A stretch of DNA of 12,302 nt from Armatimonadota bacterium (GCA_014381035.1 JACMIS010000285.1:1-12302); one strand, 5' to 3'; positions 6,532 through 12,302 are shown, counted from the first letter of the stretch. The notes: a model not told the origin generated them from the sequence alone. A program made the numbers and translations.

Positions 6532-7542
6532 ATGCCATTACGAATCGGAATCCTGAGTTTCGCGCACCCGCACGCGAACTCCTACGCGTCCCAGATACAG
6601 GCACTCCCCGGTGTCGAACTAGCGGGTATCGCCGACCATGACACGTACCGTGCGGACGCGATGGCGGCGCAATACGGCGTCCCGGCGTTCCCCTCGTATC
6701 GTAGTCTACTCAACACCGGGGAGGTGGATGCGGTAATCGTCTGCTCCGAGAACATCCAGCACCGCGAACTCGTCGAACTTTCCGCCGAATATGGGAAAGC
6801 GATTCTCTGCGAAAAGCCGCTCGCAACCACGATAGCGGACGGCGAGGCGATGATCGCGGCGTGCGAGAACGCAGGAGTGCGGCTTTATACCGCGTTCCCC
6901 TGCCGCTTCCACCCTGCCTACACGCGGCTCCGGCAGACCGTCCACGACGGCGGACTCGGCACGTTGCTTGGGGCGCGGACGAGTAACCACGGCGTGAAAC
7001 CCGGCGGGTGGTTCACAAATACTGATTTATCAGGCGGCGGCGCGGCGATGGACCATACTGTGCATGTCGTCGATCTTTTGCGCGATCTGACGAAGTCCGA
7101 GCCGGTGAAAGTCTACGCCCAGATCAACAACCGGATCAATCACGCCGCTTTCGACGACGTATCCCTGCTGACGATCACGTTTGCCAACGGTTTCTTCGCG
7201 ACGCTGGACGGTAGTTGGTCGCGCCCGAAATCGTTCTGGAACTGGGGCGATGTTACGATGTCGCTCACCGGCACGGGCGGTACGGCACACCTGGATATGT
7301 TCGCGCAGAGTCACATGGTGTTCTCGGACAAGGTCGGCAGACCGGCGCAGGTAAACTGGGGTGACGATATGGACCGGCATCTCATTTCGGCGTTCGTCGG
7401 CGCAGCTACGGGAGGCGAACCGCCCCTGCCGCTTCCCGGCGGCGCACCACCTATCGCGACCGGCACGGACGGGCTACGCGCGACTCGTGTCGCCCTCGCC
7501 GCGTATCGCTCCGCCGCCTCCGGCGAAGTGGCCACGATCTGA
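6532..7542 (+). CDS. Gfo/Idh/MocA-family oxidoreductase (second copy)
   Basis: A 336-residue protein related to the preceding gene but divergent. Its nucleotide-binding loop reads GILSFAHPHANSY (residues 6-18) instead of GxGxxG, a variant found in one subgroup of this family. CEKPLA (93-98) keeps Lys95 of the EKP motif, and GGGAAMDHTVHVVDLLRDL supplies the Asp/His substrate-site segment. It is expected to oxidise a sugar or sugar derivative in the cytoplasm with NAD(P). The frame is open back to a GTG at 6424, but that extension reads through the palindrome, so the ATG at 6532, which begins MPLRIGIL as the family requires, is preferred. The ribosome site is weak (GAGAGAGATAAC). Two adjacent paralogues suggest successive steps of one pathway, or a heteromeric pair. 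Confidence 0.88.
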   Translation: MPLRIGILSFAHPHANSYASQIQALPGVELAGIADHDTYRADAMAAQYGVPAFPSYRSLLNTGEVDAVIVCSENIQHRELVELSAEYGKAILCEKPLATTIADGEAMIAACENAGVRLYTAFPCRFHPAYTRLRQTVHDGGLGTLLGARTSNHGVKPGGWFTNTDLSGGGAAMDHTVHVVDLLRDLTKSEPVKVYAQINNRINHAAFDDVSLLTITFANGFFATLDGSWSRPKSFWNWGDVTMSLTGTGGTAHLDMFAQSHMVFSDKVGRPAQVNWGDDMDRHLISAFVGAATGGEPPLPLPGGAPPIATGTDGLRATRVALAAYRSAASGEVATI

Positions 7543-7576
7543 TAAAACTAAAACGACTATTAACGAGGTAACCCTT

Positions 7577-8350
7577 ATGATAAACCAGAAATTTCTGTCC
7601 GCCATACTGCTGACACTATCCACCGTGAGCCTGACTCTGACTGCCGACGCGCAGGACACCCCGCGAACGATCCGTTTTTCCGGCTATGAATGGGAGGTAC
7701 GTTCGCAAGGCGTGAGTGGTCCCGGTCCCAACCAGTGGAATCCGAAAAACGTCTGGGTGGACAAAGCGGGTGATCTGCATTTGAAGATCACGCGGGTGAA
7801 GGGCACGACGAAATACGAATGGCACTGCGCGGAACTCTACTCGAAGGAGAAGTTTGGGTTCGGGCGGTACGAATTCCAGACCGCCGGGCGCGTGGATCGG
7901 TTAGACCCGAACGTGGTTTTGGGTTTATTCGATTATTTCGTATACGGAGAGGACCCGATGAGCACTAACGAGATCGACATCGAGTTCGCGCGGTGGGGGA
8001 ACCCGAAATATCCCAACGGCAACTTCACGGTCTACCCCGCCACTGGTGCCGCCGAAAAAAACAATTCGCATACCTTCGAGTATGCCCTGCCGGACAAAAC
8101 GCCGGGCATGATAGCGACGCATCGTTTCACCCGCGCGAGTGACCGCGTCACCTGGGAAACGTTCGCGGGCACTGGCAAACTGGGCAGCACAAGTCTCGCG
8201 AACTGGGCCTACGCTCCCACTGAAACCCGATTGATCCCGCAGAAGCCGCTCCGGGTCCACCTGAACCTCTGGCTTTTCCAGGGACGCGCCCCTTCGAACG
8301 GAAAAACGGTAGAGGTCATCATCAAGAAGTTTACGTTCAGCCCTGAGTGA
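7577..8350 (+). CDS. secreted GH16-like glucanase
   Basis: A 257-residue exported protein. Residues 1-25 form a signal peptide with likely cleavage ADA|QD. The rest is a GH16/laminarinase-like jelly roll: GDLHLKI (65-71), an E-L-Y-S-K-E segment with FGFGRYEFQ (93-101), and the catalytic signature N131-E132-I-D134-I-E136-F, in which E132 acts as nucleophile and E136 as acid/base in this family. Members cleave beta-1,3/1,4-glucans, agar, carrageenan or other galactans; the substrate cannot be chosen from sequence alone. Its 257 residues are normal for a single catalytic domain without a binding module. GAGGTAA 6 nt before the ATG is a good ribosome site; a longer in-frame opening from 7361 overlaps the preceding gene and is not credible. 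It ends the plus-strand cluster, 1 nt from the convergent acetyltransferase gene. Confidence 0.85.
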   Translation: MINQKFLSAILLTLSTVSLTLTADAQDTPRTIRFSGYEWEVRSQGVSGPGPNQWNPKNVWVDKAGDLHLKITRVKGTTKYEWHCAELYSKEKFGFGRYEFQTAGRVDRLDPNVVLGLFDYFVYGEDPMSTNEIDIEFARWGNPKYPNGNFTVYPATGAAEKNNSHTFEYALPDKTPGMIATHRFTRASDRVTWETFAGTGKLGSTSLANWAYAPTETRLIPQKPLRVHLNLWLFQGRAPSNGKTVEVIIKKFTFSPE

Positions 8351-8362
8351 TTCACGCACTCA
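8344..8362. other. convergent gene junction with small hairpin
   Basis: The GH16 stop TGA (8348-8350) and the acetyltransferase stop (complement of 8352-8354) are one base apart. TGAGTG (8344-8349) can pair with CACTCA (8357-8362), so the stem lies across both stop codons. There is no T-tract. Neither gene shows a stronger terminator, so opposing transcripts probably overlap here. Confidence 0.4.
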
Positions 8363-8903
8363 AGCGGATGCCCCAGCGGTCGTACAGGACGCTGTTTTTC
8401 GTGAGTGTCCCACCCGAAGTGAATCCCGCTCGCTTCAGGACGTTCGCGGAGCGCGTGTTTGTTTGTCGCACCAACCCGAAGAGTTCGGCATACCCGGCGT
8501 TTCGCGCCACTTCCAGCAGAGCAGATACCGCGTTCGCCATTACGCCGGAATGGTGGACACCGAGCCAGTACCCGATTTCCGTCGAAGGCAGGTTCGCCGA
8601 CTTGATGTCCAACGCCCCGGCGACCGCGCCCGACTCGCTTCGGAGCAGATACACGAAATGGGTGCCATCACGCCAGCCGCGTTCCGCCCACGCCAGAAAC
8701 CGCTCGGCGTCGGCGGGGACATATGGCTTTCCCGCGTAACGTTCGGCGAACAGCAGGTCGTAGATCGGCGGCTCATTGCAGATCAAAACAATCGTCGCGG
8801 GGTCCGCCTCCGTCCGGTTCGCCGGGACCAATTCGTAATTTGCGCCGGTTCGCACATTCAAAATGGGACAACGCTTCGCCAGCAGTTCTGCGATGGGTAT
8901 CAT
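8352..8903 (-). CDS. GNAT-family N-acetyltransferase, start uncertain
   Basis: A protein of 183 residues if started at ATG 8903 (MIPIAELLAKRCPILNVRTG). The GNAT fold is visible: the FVYLLRSESGAVAGALDIK strand pair, EIGYWLGVHHSGVMANAVSALLEVA (the acetyl-CoA-binding region, with an atypical pyrophosphate loop), and a closing TRSANVLKRAGFTSGG helix-strand typical of the RimJ/RimL-like group. It would acetylate an amine on a protein, antibiotic or metabolite; the substrate is unknown. The coding pattern continues upstream of this ATG as TKEKLLAHWNAVLETKTAWQ, so the real protein may be ~26 residues longer, but no usable start codon is found there and the frame is shifted by a 20-bp tandem duplication (8957-8996). 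It may therefore be intact from 8903 or a gene with a damaged 5' end. Confidence 0.8.
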   Translation of the reverse strand: MIPIAELLAKRCPILNVRTGANYELVPANRTEADPATIVLICNEPPIYDLLFAERYAGKPYVPADAERFLAWAERGWRDGTHFVYLLRSESGAVAGALDIKSANLPSTEIGYWLGVHHSGVMANAVSALLEVARNAGYAELFGLVRQTNTRSANVLKRAGFTSGGTLTKNSVLYDRWGIRLSA

Positions 8904-8956
8904 AAACGGTTCCGAGATTTGCCACGCCGTCTTCGTTTCAAGAACGGCGTTCCAGT

Positions 8957-8996
8957 GTGCAAGGAGTTTTTCCTTGGTGCAAGGAGTTTTTCCTTG
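8957..8996. repeat. tandem duplication of a 20-bp unit at the 5' end of the acetyltransferase gene
   Basis: Two exact head-to-tail copies of GTGCAAGGAGTTTTTCCTTG occupy 8957-8976 and 8977-8996. Each contains a 6-bp hairpin (CAAGGA/TCCTTG with loop GTTTT). Twenty is not a multiple of three, so the second copy shifts the reading frame. On the minus strand, each copy contains AAGGA, a ribosome-site-like motif. It looks like a recent slippage or replication duplication. Confidence 0.85.
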
Positions 8997-9006
8997 GTGA
9001 TCGGTT

Positions 9007-9012
9007 CTCCTC
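9007..9012 (-). promoter_or_regulatory. orphan Shine-Dalgarno-like site upstream of the acetyltransferase
   Basis: On the minus strand this reads GAGGAG, the best ribosome site near the gene. About 5 nt further on lies ATC (complement of 8999-9001), followed by ACC AAG GAA. In a single-copy version of the 20-bp repeat this would read in frame into the acetyltransferase. An ATG where ATC now stands would make a natural start, so the site suggests a lost start codon. This is inference. Confidence 0.4.
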
Positions 9013-9092
9013 AAGGAAATGTTACCGACTGAATTTTGACAATGCAAGCCGGGTCGCGCACGGCGATCTGAATATGTGCTTTTGATAGGACC

Positions 9093-10040
9093 TTGGAACC
9101 GGGGAACCAGGCGACGCTGTCGGGCGTTGGACACTTCGTGGAACTCAAACAACTGCATGGCGACCGCGCCGAGACCGCCGCCTATCTCGTGGAAGCTTTA
9201 GCCGATCTGTATGCGGGCGAGCCGAAGCCATCACCACTGGTCGGAGGGCGCACGGTGGGATTACAACGGCTCCGCGTGTTCAACGTCGCGAAATACCAGA
9301 GCGACCGCAACGCTGTAGGACCGACCGCCGGGGCGTCGCTACTCGCGCCGTATCTGCGCCACGGTTGCATCACACTCACGGAAGCGAAAAACGACGCCGT
9401 CGAGAAAATCGGATCCCTTGCGGCGACGAAATGGATTCAGGAACTCGCGTGGCGGCAGTTCTGGCAACTCCAGTACGCTCGCTACGGTGCGCGCATATTC
9501 GCGCCGATGGAGGAGGCCAAAGTCCCCCTCGGCGCAGGTAACGCCGACACGCCAATCCCGGACGACATTCTCGATGCCGAAACAGGTTTGAACTGCATGG
9601 ACATTTCCCTGCGCTCCCTGTACGAGACCGGCTATATGTTCAACCACGCGCGAATGTGGTTCGCGGCATGGTTCGTTCATTTCCGCAAACAGCCGTGGCA
9701 AGCCGGGGCGAGGCTCTTCTATCGCTTCCTGCTCTGCGGCGACCCGGCGTCGAACACGCTCTCGTGGCAATGGATCGCATCCACATTTTCGCACAAGCCA
9801 TATTTTTTCAACCGGGGCAACGTCGAAAAGTACAGCCGCGACCCGGCGACTGGTAATGCCTACTGTACCGACTGTCCCGCAGCAAAGTCGCACACGTGTC
9901 CGTTCGATGCAACGTATGAAACGCTCGGTCGCCGCCTGTTCGGCGACGATTACCAGGGAGAGGGGGATCGCGGTGGCGGAAACAGAGACTTCGGAAAACG
10001 TGGTGATATGGCTTCACGGCGACCATTTAAGCGCGGTTAA
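9093..10040 (+). CDS. photolyase/cryptochrome FAD-binding domain as a stand-alone protein
   Basis: A 315-residue protein matching only the C-terminal, FAD-binding half of DNA photolyases. Family landmarks: APYLRHGCITL (85-95), IQELAWRQFW (115-124), MFNHARMWFAAWFVHF (182-197), and CGDPASNTLSWQWIASTFSHKPYFFN (215-240), the counterpart of the DxxxNxxxWQW flavin segment. The family uses FAD and light to repair UV-made pyrimidine dimers or to sense light. The N-terminal alpha/beta domain is missing and is encoded by the next gene. Three cysteines, C258-x2-C261-x7-C269, lie near the end and could bind metal. The last ~26 residues are Gly/Arg-rich, overlap the next gene and are probably not structured. 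The only upstream start in frame is TTG at 9093, with AGGA too close; GTG at 9138 is an alternative. No canonical light-antenna site can be judged. Confidence 0.82.
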   Translation: MEPGNQATLSGVGHFVELKQLHGDRAETAAYLVEALADLYAGEPKPSPLVGGRTVGLQRLRVFNVAKYQSDRNAVGPTAGASLLAPYLRHGCITLTEAKNDAVEKIGSLAATKWIQELAWRQFWQLQYARYGARIFAPMEEAKVPLGAGNADTPIPDDILDAETGLNCMDISLRSLYETGYMFNHARMWFAAWFVHFRKQPWQAGARLFYRFLLCGDPASNTLSWQWIASTFSHKPYFFNRGNVEKYSRDPATGNAYCTDCPAAKSHTCPFDATYETLGRRLFGDDYQGEGDRGGGNRDFGKRGDMASRRPFKRG

Positions 10041-10437
10041 CCCGGCACTCATCGCGCATCCAGACGCTCCGCTACTGTTCGTATTCGACGAAGCGTTCCT
10101 GCGCGAAATGCGGTTTGGGTTCGGGCGGCTCACCTTCATCTACGAATCGGTGATGGAAGTTTTTGCGGCGCGACCGAAAGGCACCTGTTCGATTCGGCGC
10201 GGCGACGTCGTCACTGAGATCAAGGCGTTCGCCGACGAAAAGGGCGCGACCCGCATTGCCACCACACAAACCGTGGGCGAGCGATTCGCGCAATACCAGA
10301 ACGAACTGGAAACAAGCGGGTTGCGGGTGAGTACTTATCCCGTCGCGGAACTGGTTCCGTACCCTGATGTCGAACGGGTCCCAAAGCGGTTCGGGGCGTG
10401 GTGGCGTGAGGTTGAAGAATTGGCGATGGAGACGTAA
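9973..10437 (+). CDS. photolyase N-terminal alpha/beta domain as a separate small protein
   Basis: A 154-residue protein resembling the N-terminal Rossmann-like domain of photolyases: VVIWLHGDHLSAVNPAL (10-26, in place of the usual W-RxDLRxxDNPAL), LLFVFDEAFL (34-43), RLTFIYESVMEV (52-63), SIRRGDVVTEIKAFADEKGA (73-92), then the linker-like RFGAWWREVEE (139-149). In ordinary photolyases this domain precedes the FAD domain and may hold an antenna chromophore. Here it is a separate gene placed after it. The GTG at 9973 is chosen because GGGAGAGGGGG precedes it and the domain starts soon after. The frame opens earlier (9856), but that part overlaps the neighbour's conserved region. The 68-nt overlap with the FAD-domain gene implies translational coupling and suggests that the two products form one complex. 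Confidence 0.75.
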   Translation: MAETETSENVVIWLHGDHLSAVNPALIAHPDAPLLFVFDEAFLREMRFGFGRLTFIYESVMEVFAARPKGTCSIRRGDVVTEIKAFADEKGATRIATTQTVGERFAQYQNELETSGLRVSTYPVAELVPYPDVERVPKRFGAWWREVEELAMET

Positions 10438-10479
10438 AGCAACTTGCAGTAGACTGTGGCGAGGGCACTCGCTTTACCG

Positions 10480-10523
10480 AAAACAAAAACCTTTCCTTGC
10501 AATCGGCTAATCGCAAAGAAAGG
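10480..10523 (-). terminator. intrinsic terminator of the cytochrome oxidase operon
   Basis: GCAAAGAAAGG (10513-10523) and CCTTTCCTTGC (10490-10500) form an 11-bp stem with one mismatch and a 12-nt loop. Read on the minus strand, the stem is followed by TTTTTGTTTT (complement of 10480-10489), a good T-tract. It lies 27 nt beyond the stop of the subunit IV gene. On the plus strand no T-tract follows, so it serves mainly the minus-strand operon. Confidence 0.75.
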
Positions 10524-10531
10524 CTATATAT

Positions 10532-10557
10532 ACCCGTACCCACTCATCCCTACGGGT
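10532..10557. repeat. small inverted repeat at the end of the subunit IV gene
   Basis: ACCCGTA (10532-10538) pairs perfectly with TACGGGT (10551-10557) around a 12-nt loop. The right arm covers the stop codon of the minus-strand subunit IV gene. It may add to transcript 3'-end stability next to the terminator at 10480-10523. No T-tract follows on either strand. Confidence 0.4.
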
Positions 10558-11029
10558 TGCTTTGCGTCTGCTCCGGCGCGATTTTCTTTACCGTGTTCGG
10601 CGAAGCGTTTTCTGCTGTGTATTCCATCTTCTGCCAGCCCGGTGATTCGGGACGCGTGCGGTAATCGAGGAAGATGCCACCCATCAGCAGAAGCCAGATA
10701 AACCCCAGTGCCGCCCAGAGTACCGTGAGCGGGGTCGAGCCTTTCAGGTTCATAAAGTTACGGATTACGAGATATGCCTTAAAGGTCGCCACCATCAACG
10801 CGACAATCAGGTTGATTCCATTGATCGGGAAGATCTTGGAAAGATCTATATAATACAGGACAACCGTGAGCACTAATAGTCCAGCAATCGCTACCCCGGT
10901 CAAGTGGAATAGGCTGGTTGGGGGGTGGGTGATGTGAAATTCTTTATAATGCGGCAGATCCTCATGGAGACGCGTGTTCGTCCCATGCCCGTGTCCGCCG
11001 CCGCTCGAATGTGATGCTGTTGTTGCCAT
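10550..11029 (-). CDS. ctaF: cytochrome c oxidase subunit IV
   Basis: A 159-residue membrane protein of the bacterial cytochrome oxidase subunit IV family, an accessory subunit of the aa3-type respiratory complex in the cytoplasmic membrane. Three transmembrane helices are visible: residues ~41-61, ~70-90 and ~102-121. The family segment between helices 2 and 3 reads KAYLVIRNFMNLKGSTPL, where most relatives have FMHLK, so His is replaced by Asn. The N-terminus is rich in His and Gly (SSGGGHGHG), and a polar C-terminal tail of ~38 residues extends past the last helix, longer than usual. The ATG has no clear ribosome site; a large hairpin (11054-11101) lies just upstream. It is last in the ctaD-ctaE order on the minus strand and is followed by an intrinsic terminator. 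Confidence 0.88.
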   Translation of the reverse strand: MATTASHSSGGGHGHGTNTRLHEDLPHYKEFHITHPPTSLFHLTGVAIAGLLVLTVVLYYIDLSKIFPINGINLIVALMVATFKAYLVIRNFMNLKGSTPLTVLWAALGFIWLLLMGGIFLDYRTRPESPGWQKMEYTAENASPNTVKKIAPEQTQSNP

Positions 11030-11053
11030 TTTAGTTAGGTTGTTGGGCGATCA

Positions 11054-11101
11054 GGTGATTGGGTGGTTGGGTTCTGGAATATGCCCAATAACCCAATCAC
11101 C
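11054..11101. repeat. intercistronic hairpin between ctaE and the subunit IV gene
   Basis: GGTGATTGGGT (11054-11064) pairs perfectly with ACCCAATCACC (11091-11101). After a 2x2 internal loop, TTGGG (11067-11071) pairs with CCCAA (11084-11088), leaving a 12-nt apical loop. It fills most of the 86-nt gap between the two genes, from 14 nt after the ctaE stop to 25 nt before the subunit IV ATG. It may set the relative expression of the two subunits or be a dispersed repeat. It has no T-tract. Confidence 0.7.
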
Positions 11102-11115
11102 CAGCCACTGCTTCA

Positions 11116-12126
11116 TTACGAAATAAGGTACATCAGTGGGAACAGGAAAATCCACACGATGTCTACGAAGTGCCAGTATAAGCCGACCATTTCGGTGGGC
11201 ATGTAGTCGAGCGTCACGGATGGGTGATCGAAGAACCGCAAGCCGATGATCGTCCCCATCATCAGAATACCGATGATGATATGGATCGCGTGCAAGCCGG
11301 TCATCCCGAAATAGATCGAGAAGAACAGTTGCGCTCGCTTGGACGCCGTTTCGACGAAACTCGGTCCGCCCTGATACGACGTGAACGGTCCCGTTTCAGC
11401 TTTTTCCACCGTGGAGTAGGTCGGGTTCGTATACCGATATCCGGCGGCGAGTTCGCGTACCGAAGGGTAGTACGAGTACACCAGCTTCGCCTCGTGCTCG
11501 AATAACTTACCGGGCGAAGCGTTCACTTGCGCACCGGGGATTGCTGCTTCGATGCCTGCCGTGGAATCAGGGGAGTGCCCCTCAGCCACGTTTTCGGCGT
11601 CGTTATTGCCTCGGTTCGCGTCGTTACTGCCGTGCTTTTCATGGTGGTGAATCCATTCGGTATTTGCTTTCGCATAGTCGAAATTACCGACCCACAACCC
11701 TTCCTTTATCTTGGACGAATATTCAATCGCCTTGATCCCGAGGAAGCCGAGCGAACAGGCAATGACCACCGACAGCCAGAAGATCATGGGCCACTTCTTG
11801 CCGTGCTGGTTGGCGACGACCGCCATCACCATGCTCCATGAGGAGAATAGCAATACGCCGGTGTTGATCGTTCCCCACTTGATATCGAGGAACCGATGGC
11901 AGTCCAGATACGTCGCCGGGTACAGCGTCCGGTAAACCGAGTATGCCAGAAACAACGCCCCGAAGAACATGATTTCCGTGACCAGGAACGTCCACATCCC
12001 GACCATGTAACACTCGTTCTGCTGGTCAATGTCCTCGAACTGGTGCGCGACCGGTTGGTCTATAATTCCGCCGTGCGCCCCGCCTTTCGACGGAGCGGTC
12101 CCGGCTATCGCTGCCCGTAGGCTCAT
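11116..12126 (-). CDS. ctaE: cytochrome c oxidase subunit III with large insert
   Basis: A 336-residue subunit III of the haem-copper oxidase in the cytoplasmic membrane. Conserved features: GMWTFLVTEIMFFGALF (43-59) with the helix Glu51, GFLGIKAIEY (127-136), TGLHAIHIIIG (276-286), and GLYWHFVDIVWIFLFPLMYL (315-334). Five transmembrane helices are visible at about 40-62, 86-105, 114-133, 265-292 and 314-334, as in five-helix bacterial forms. Between helices 3 and 4 lies a polar segment of roughly 110 residues (~148-260), containing HHHEKHGSNDANRGNNDAEN and a Tyr/Pro-rich second half, which most bacterial homologues of ~200 residues lack. The ATG overlaps the ctaD stop as ATGA, and GGAGGG lies about 9 nt upstream, indicating translational coupling. 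Confidence 0.93.
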   Translation of the reverse strand: MSLRAAIAGTAPSKGGAHGGIIDQPVAHQFEDIDQQNECYMVGMWTFLVTEIMFFGALFLAYSVYRTLYPATYLDCHRFLDIKWGTINTGVLLFSSWSMVMAVVANQHGKKWPMIFWLSVVIACSLGFLGIKAIEYSSKIKEGLWVGNFDYAKANTEWIHHHEKHGSNDANRGNNDAENVAEGHSPDSTAGIEAAIPGAQVNASPGKLFEHEAKLVYSYYPSVRELAAGYRYTNPTYSTVEKAETGPFTSYQGGPSFVETASKRAQLFFSIYFGMTGLHAIHIIIGILMMGTIIGLRFFDHPSVTLDYMPTEMVGLYWHFVDIVWIFLFPLMYLIS

Positions 12127-12302
12127 ACGGATGCACCCTCCACGTTTTTAGGCGCACCGGGCATGGAATCCCGGTCCAGAATCGCCTCGTCCTCGTCACG
12201 TTGTTGATACTCATACGCCTCCCAGGTAACGACCGGGACCGTATCGAAATTATGCGTCACCGGCGGTGACTGGATGTTCCATTCCAGACCCACCGCGCCC
12301 CA
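12123..12302 (-). CDS. ctaD: C-terminal end of cytochrome c oxidase subunit I, partial
   Basis: The last 59 residues of a protein that continues beyond the right edge. The segment GLEWNIQSPPVTHNF matches the conserved C-terminal end of haem-copper oxidase subunit I (family form T-L-E-W-x-x-x-S-P-P-P-x-H-N-F). The remaining polar tail (YEYQQRDEDEAILDRDSMPG) is cytoplasmic or periplasmic and poorly conserved. The TGA stop (12123-12125) overlaps the ctaE ATG by the ATGA arrangement. Its catalytic haem and copper ligands lie outside the window. Its identity is further supported by subunits III and IV following in order. Confidence 0.9.
   Translation of the reverse strand, partial: WGAVGLEWNIQSPPVTHNFDTVPVVTWEAYEYQQRDEDEAILDRDSMPGAPKNVEGASV

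Noticed and set aside
7361..7576. Earlier start for the GH16-like gene
   Set aside because: It would overlap the dehydrogenase by ~180 nt and place the signal peptide internally; the ATG at 7577 has a ribosome site and starts directly with the signal peptide.
8957..8996. CRISPR-like repeat
   Set aside because: Only two directly abutting 20-bp copies with no spacers; this is a simple tandem duplication.
9036..9041. TTGACA as -35 of a photolyase promoter
   Set aside because: A perfect hexamer, but no acceptable -10 lies 16-18 bp downstream (sequence there is GC-rich), so it is not called.
8904..9158. N-terminal extension of the acetyltransferase up to 9158
   Set aside because: The frame is open but runs across the 20-bp duplication and into the divergent photolyase gene; the part before ~8985 has no protein-like character. 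Only the ~26 residues next to ATG 8903 look coding.
9339..9893. 184-residue open frame antisense to the FAD-domain gene
   Set aside because: It overlaps the conserved photolyase core and shows no recognisable domain or ribosome site.

Overview
The window reads as chromosomal DNA of a moderately GC-rich bacterium, most likely Armatimonadota. The best taxonomic clue is the gene at 2592-3428. Its N-terminus combines a prepilin signal with [20 protein letters not shown], and its C-terminus has an H-X9-DG motif, a combination typical of that phylum's large pseudopilin-like families. The mix of GntR-LacI regulator, secreted glycoside hydrolases and Gfo/Idh/MocA oxidoreductases fits the same picture. 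This placement is inference from protein style, not from a marker gene.

Layout. (1) 1-1104, minus strand: a calcineurin-like phosphoesterase (502-1104), a doubtful 37-residue ORF (371-484) and the N-terminal part of an unidentified protein running off the left edge (1-309). (2) 1105-1308: a divergent control region with a strong sigma70-type promoter flanked by two near-identical 25-bp repeats, probable operators of the next gene. (3) 1309-8350, plus strand: a carbohydrate-use cluster of a GntR/LacI-type regulator, a pseudopilin-like secreted protein, a small lipoprotein, a GH18 chitinase-like enzyme, two Gfo/Idh/MocA dehydrogenases and a GH16-like glucanase. Several junctions carry strong hairpins: a 14-bp stem at 3722-3761, a terminator-like stem at 5367-5388, and a perfect 28-bp palindrome at 6430-6488. 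(4) 8352-8903, minus strand: a GNAT acetyltransferase whose 5' end carries a 20-bp tandem duplication and no clear start. (5) 9093-10437, plus strand: a photolyase/cryptochrome split into two genes in inverted order, the FAD-binding domain first and the alpha/beta domain second, overlapping by 68 nt. (6) 10480-12302, minus strand: the end of a cytochrome c oxidase operon, ctaD (partial), ctaE with an unusually large internal insert, a large intercistronic hairpin, a subunit IV gene, and an intrinsic terminator.

How the genes may work together: the regulator probably senses a sugar and controls its own promoter and perhaps the downstream cluster. GH18 and GH16 would act outside the cytoplasm on chitin-like and beta-glucan polymers, and the two dehydrogenases would oxidise or epimerise the released sugars in the cytoplasm. 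The pseudopilin-like protein and lipoprotein may be surface components made with the hydrolases. The photolyase pair and the oxidase operon are separate units. No tRNA, rRNA, CRISPR array or insertion sequence was seen. The strongest candidates for something little described are the inverted split photolyase and the hairpin-punctuated carbohydrate operon with its paired operators.
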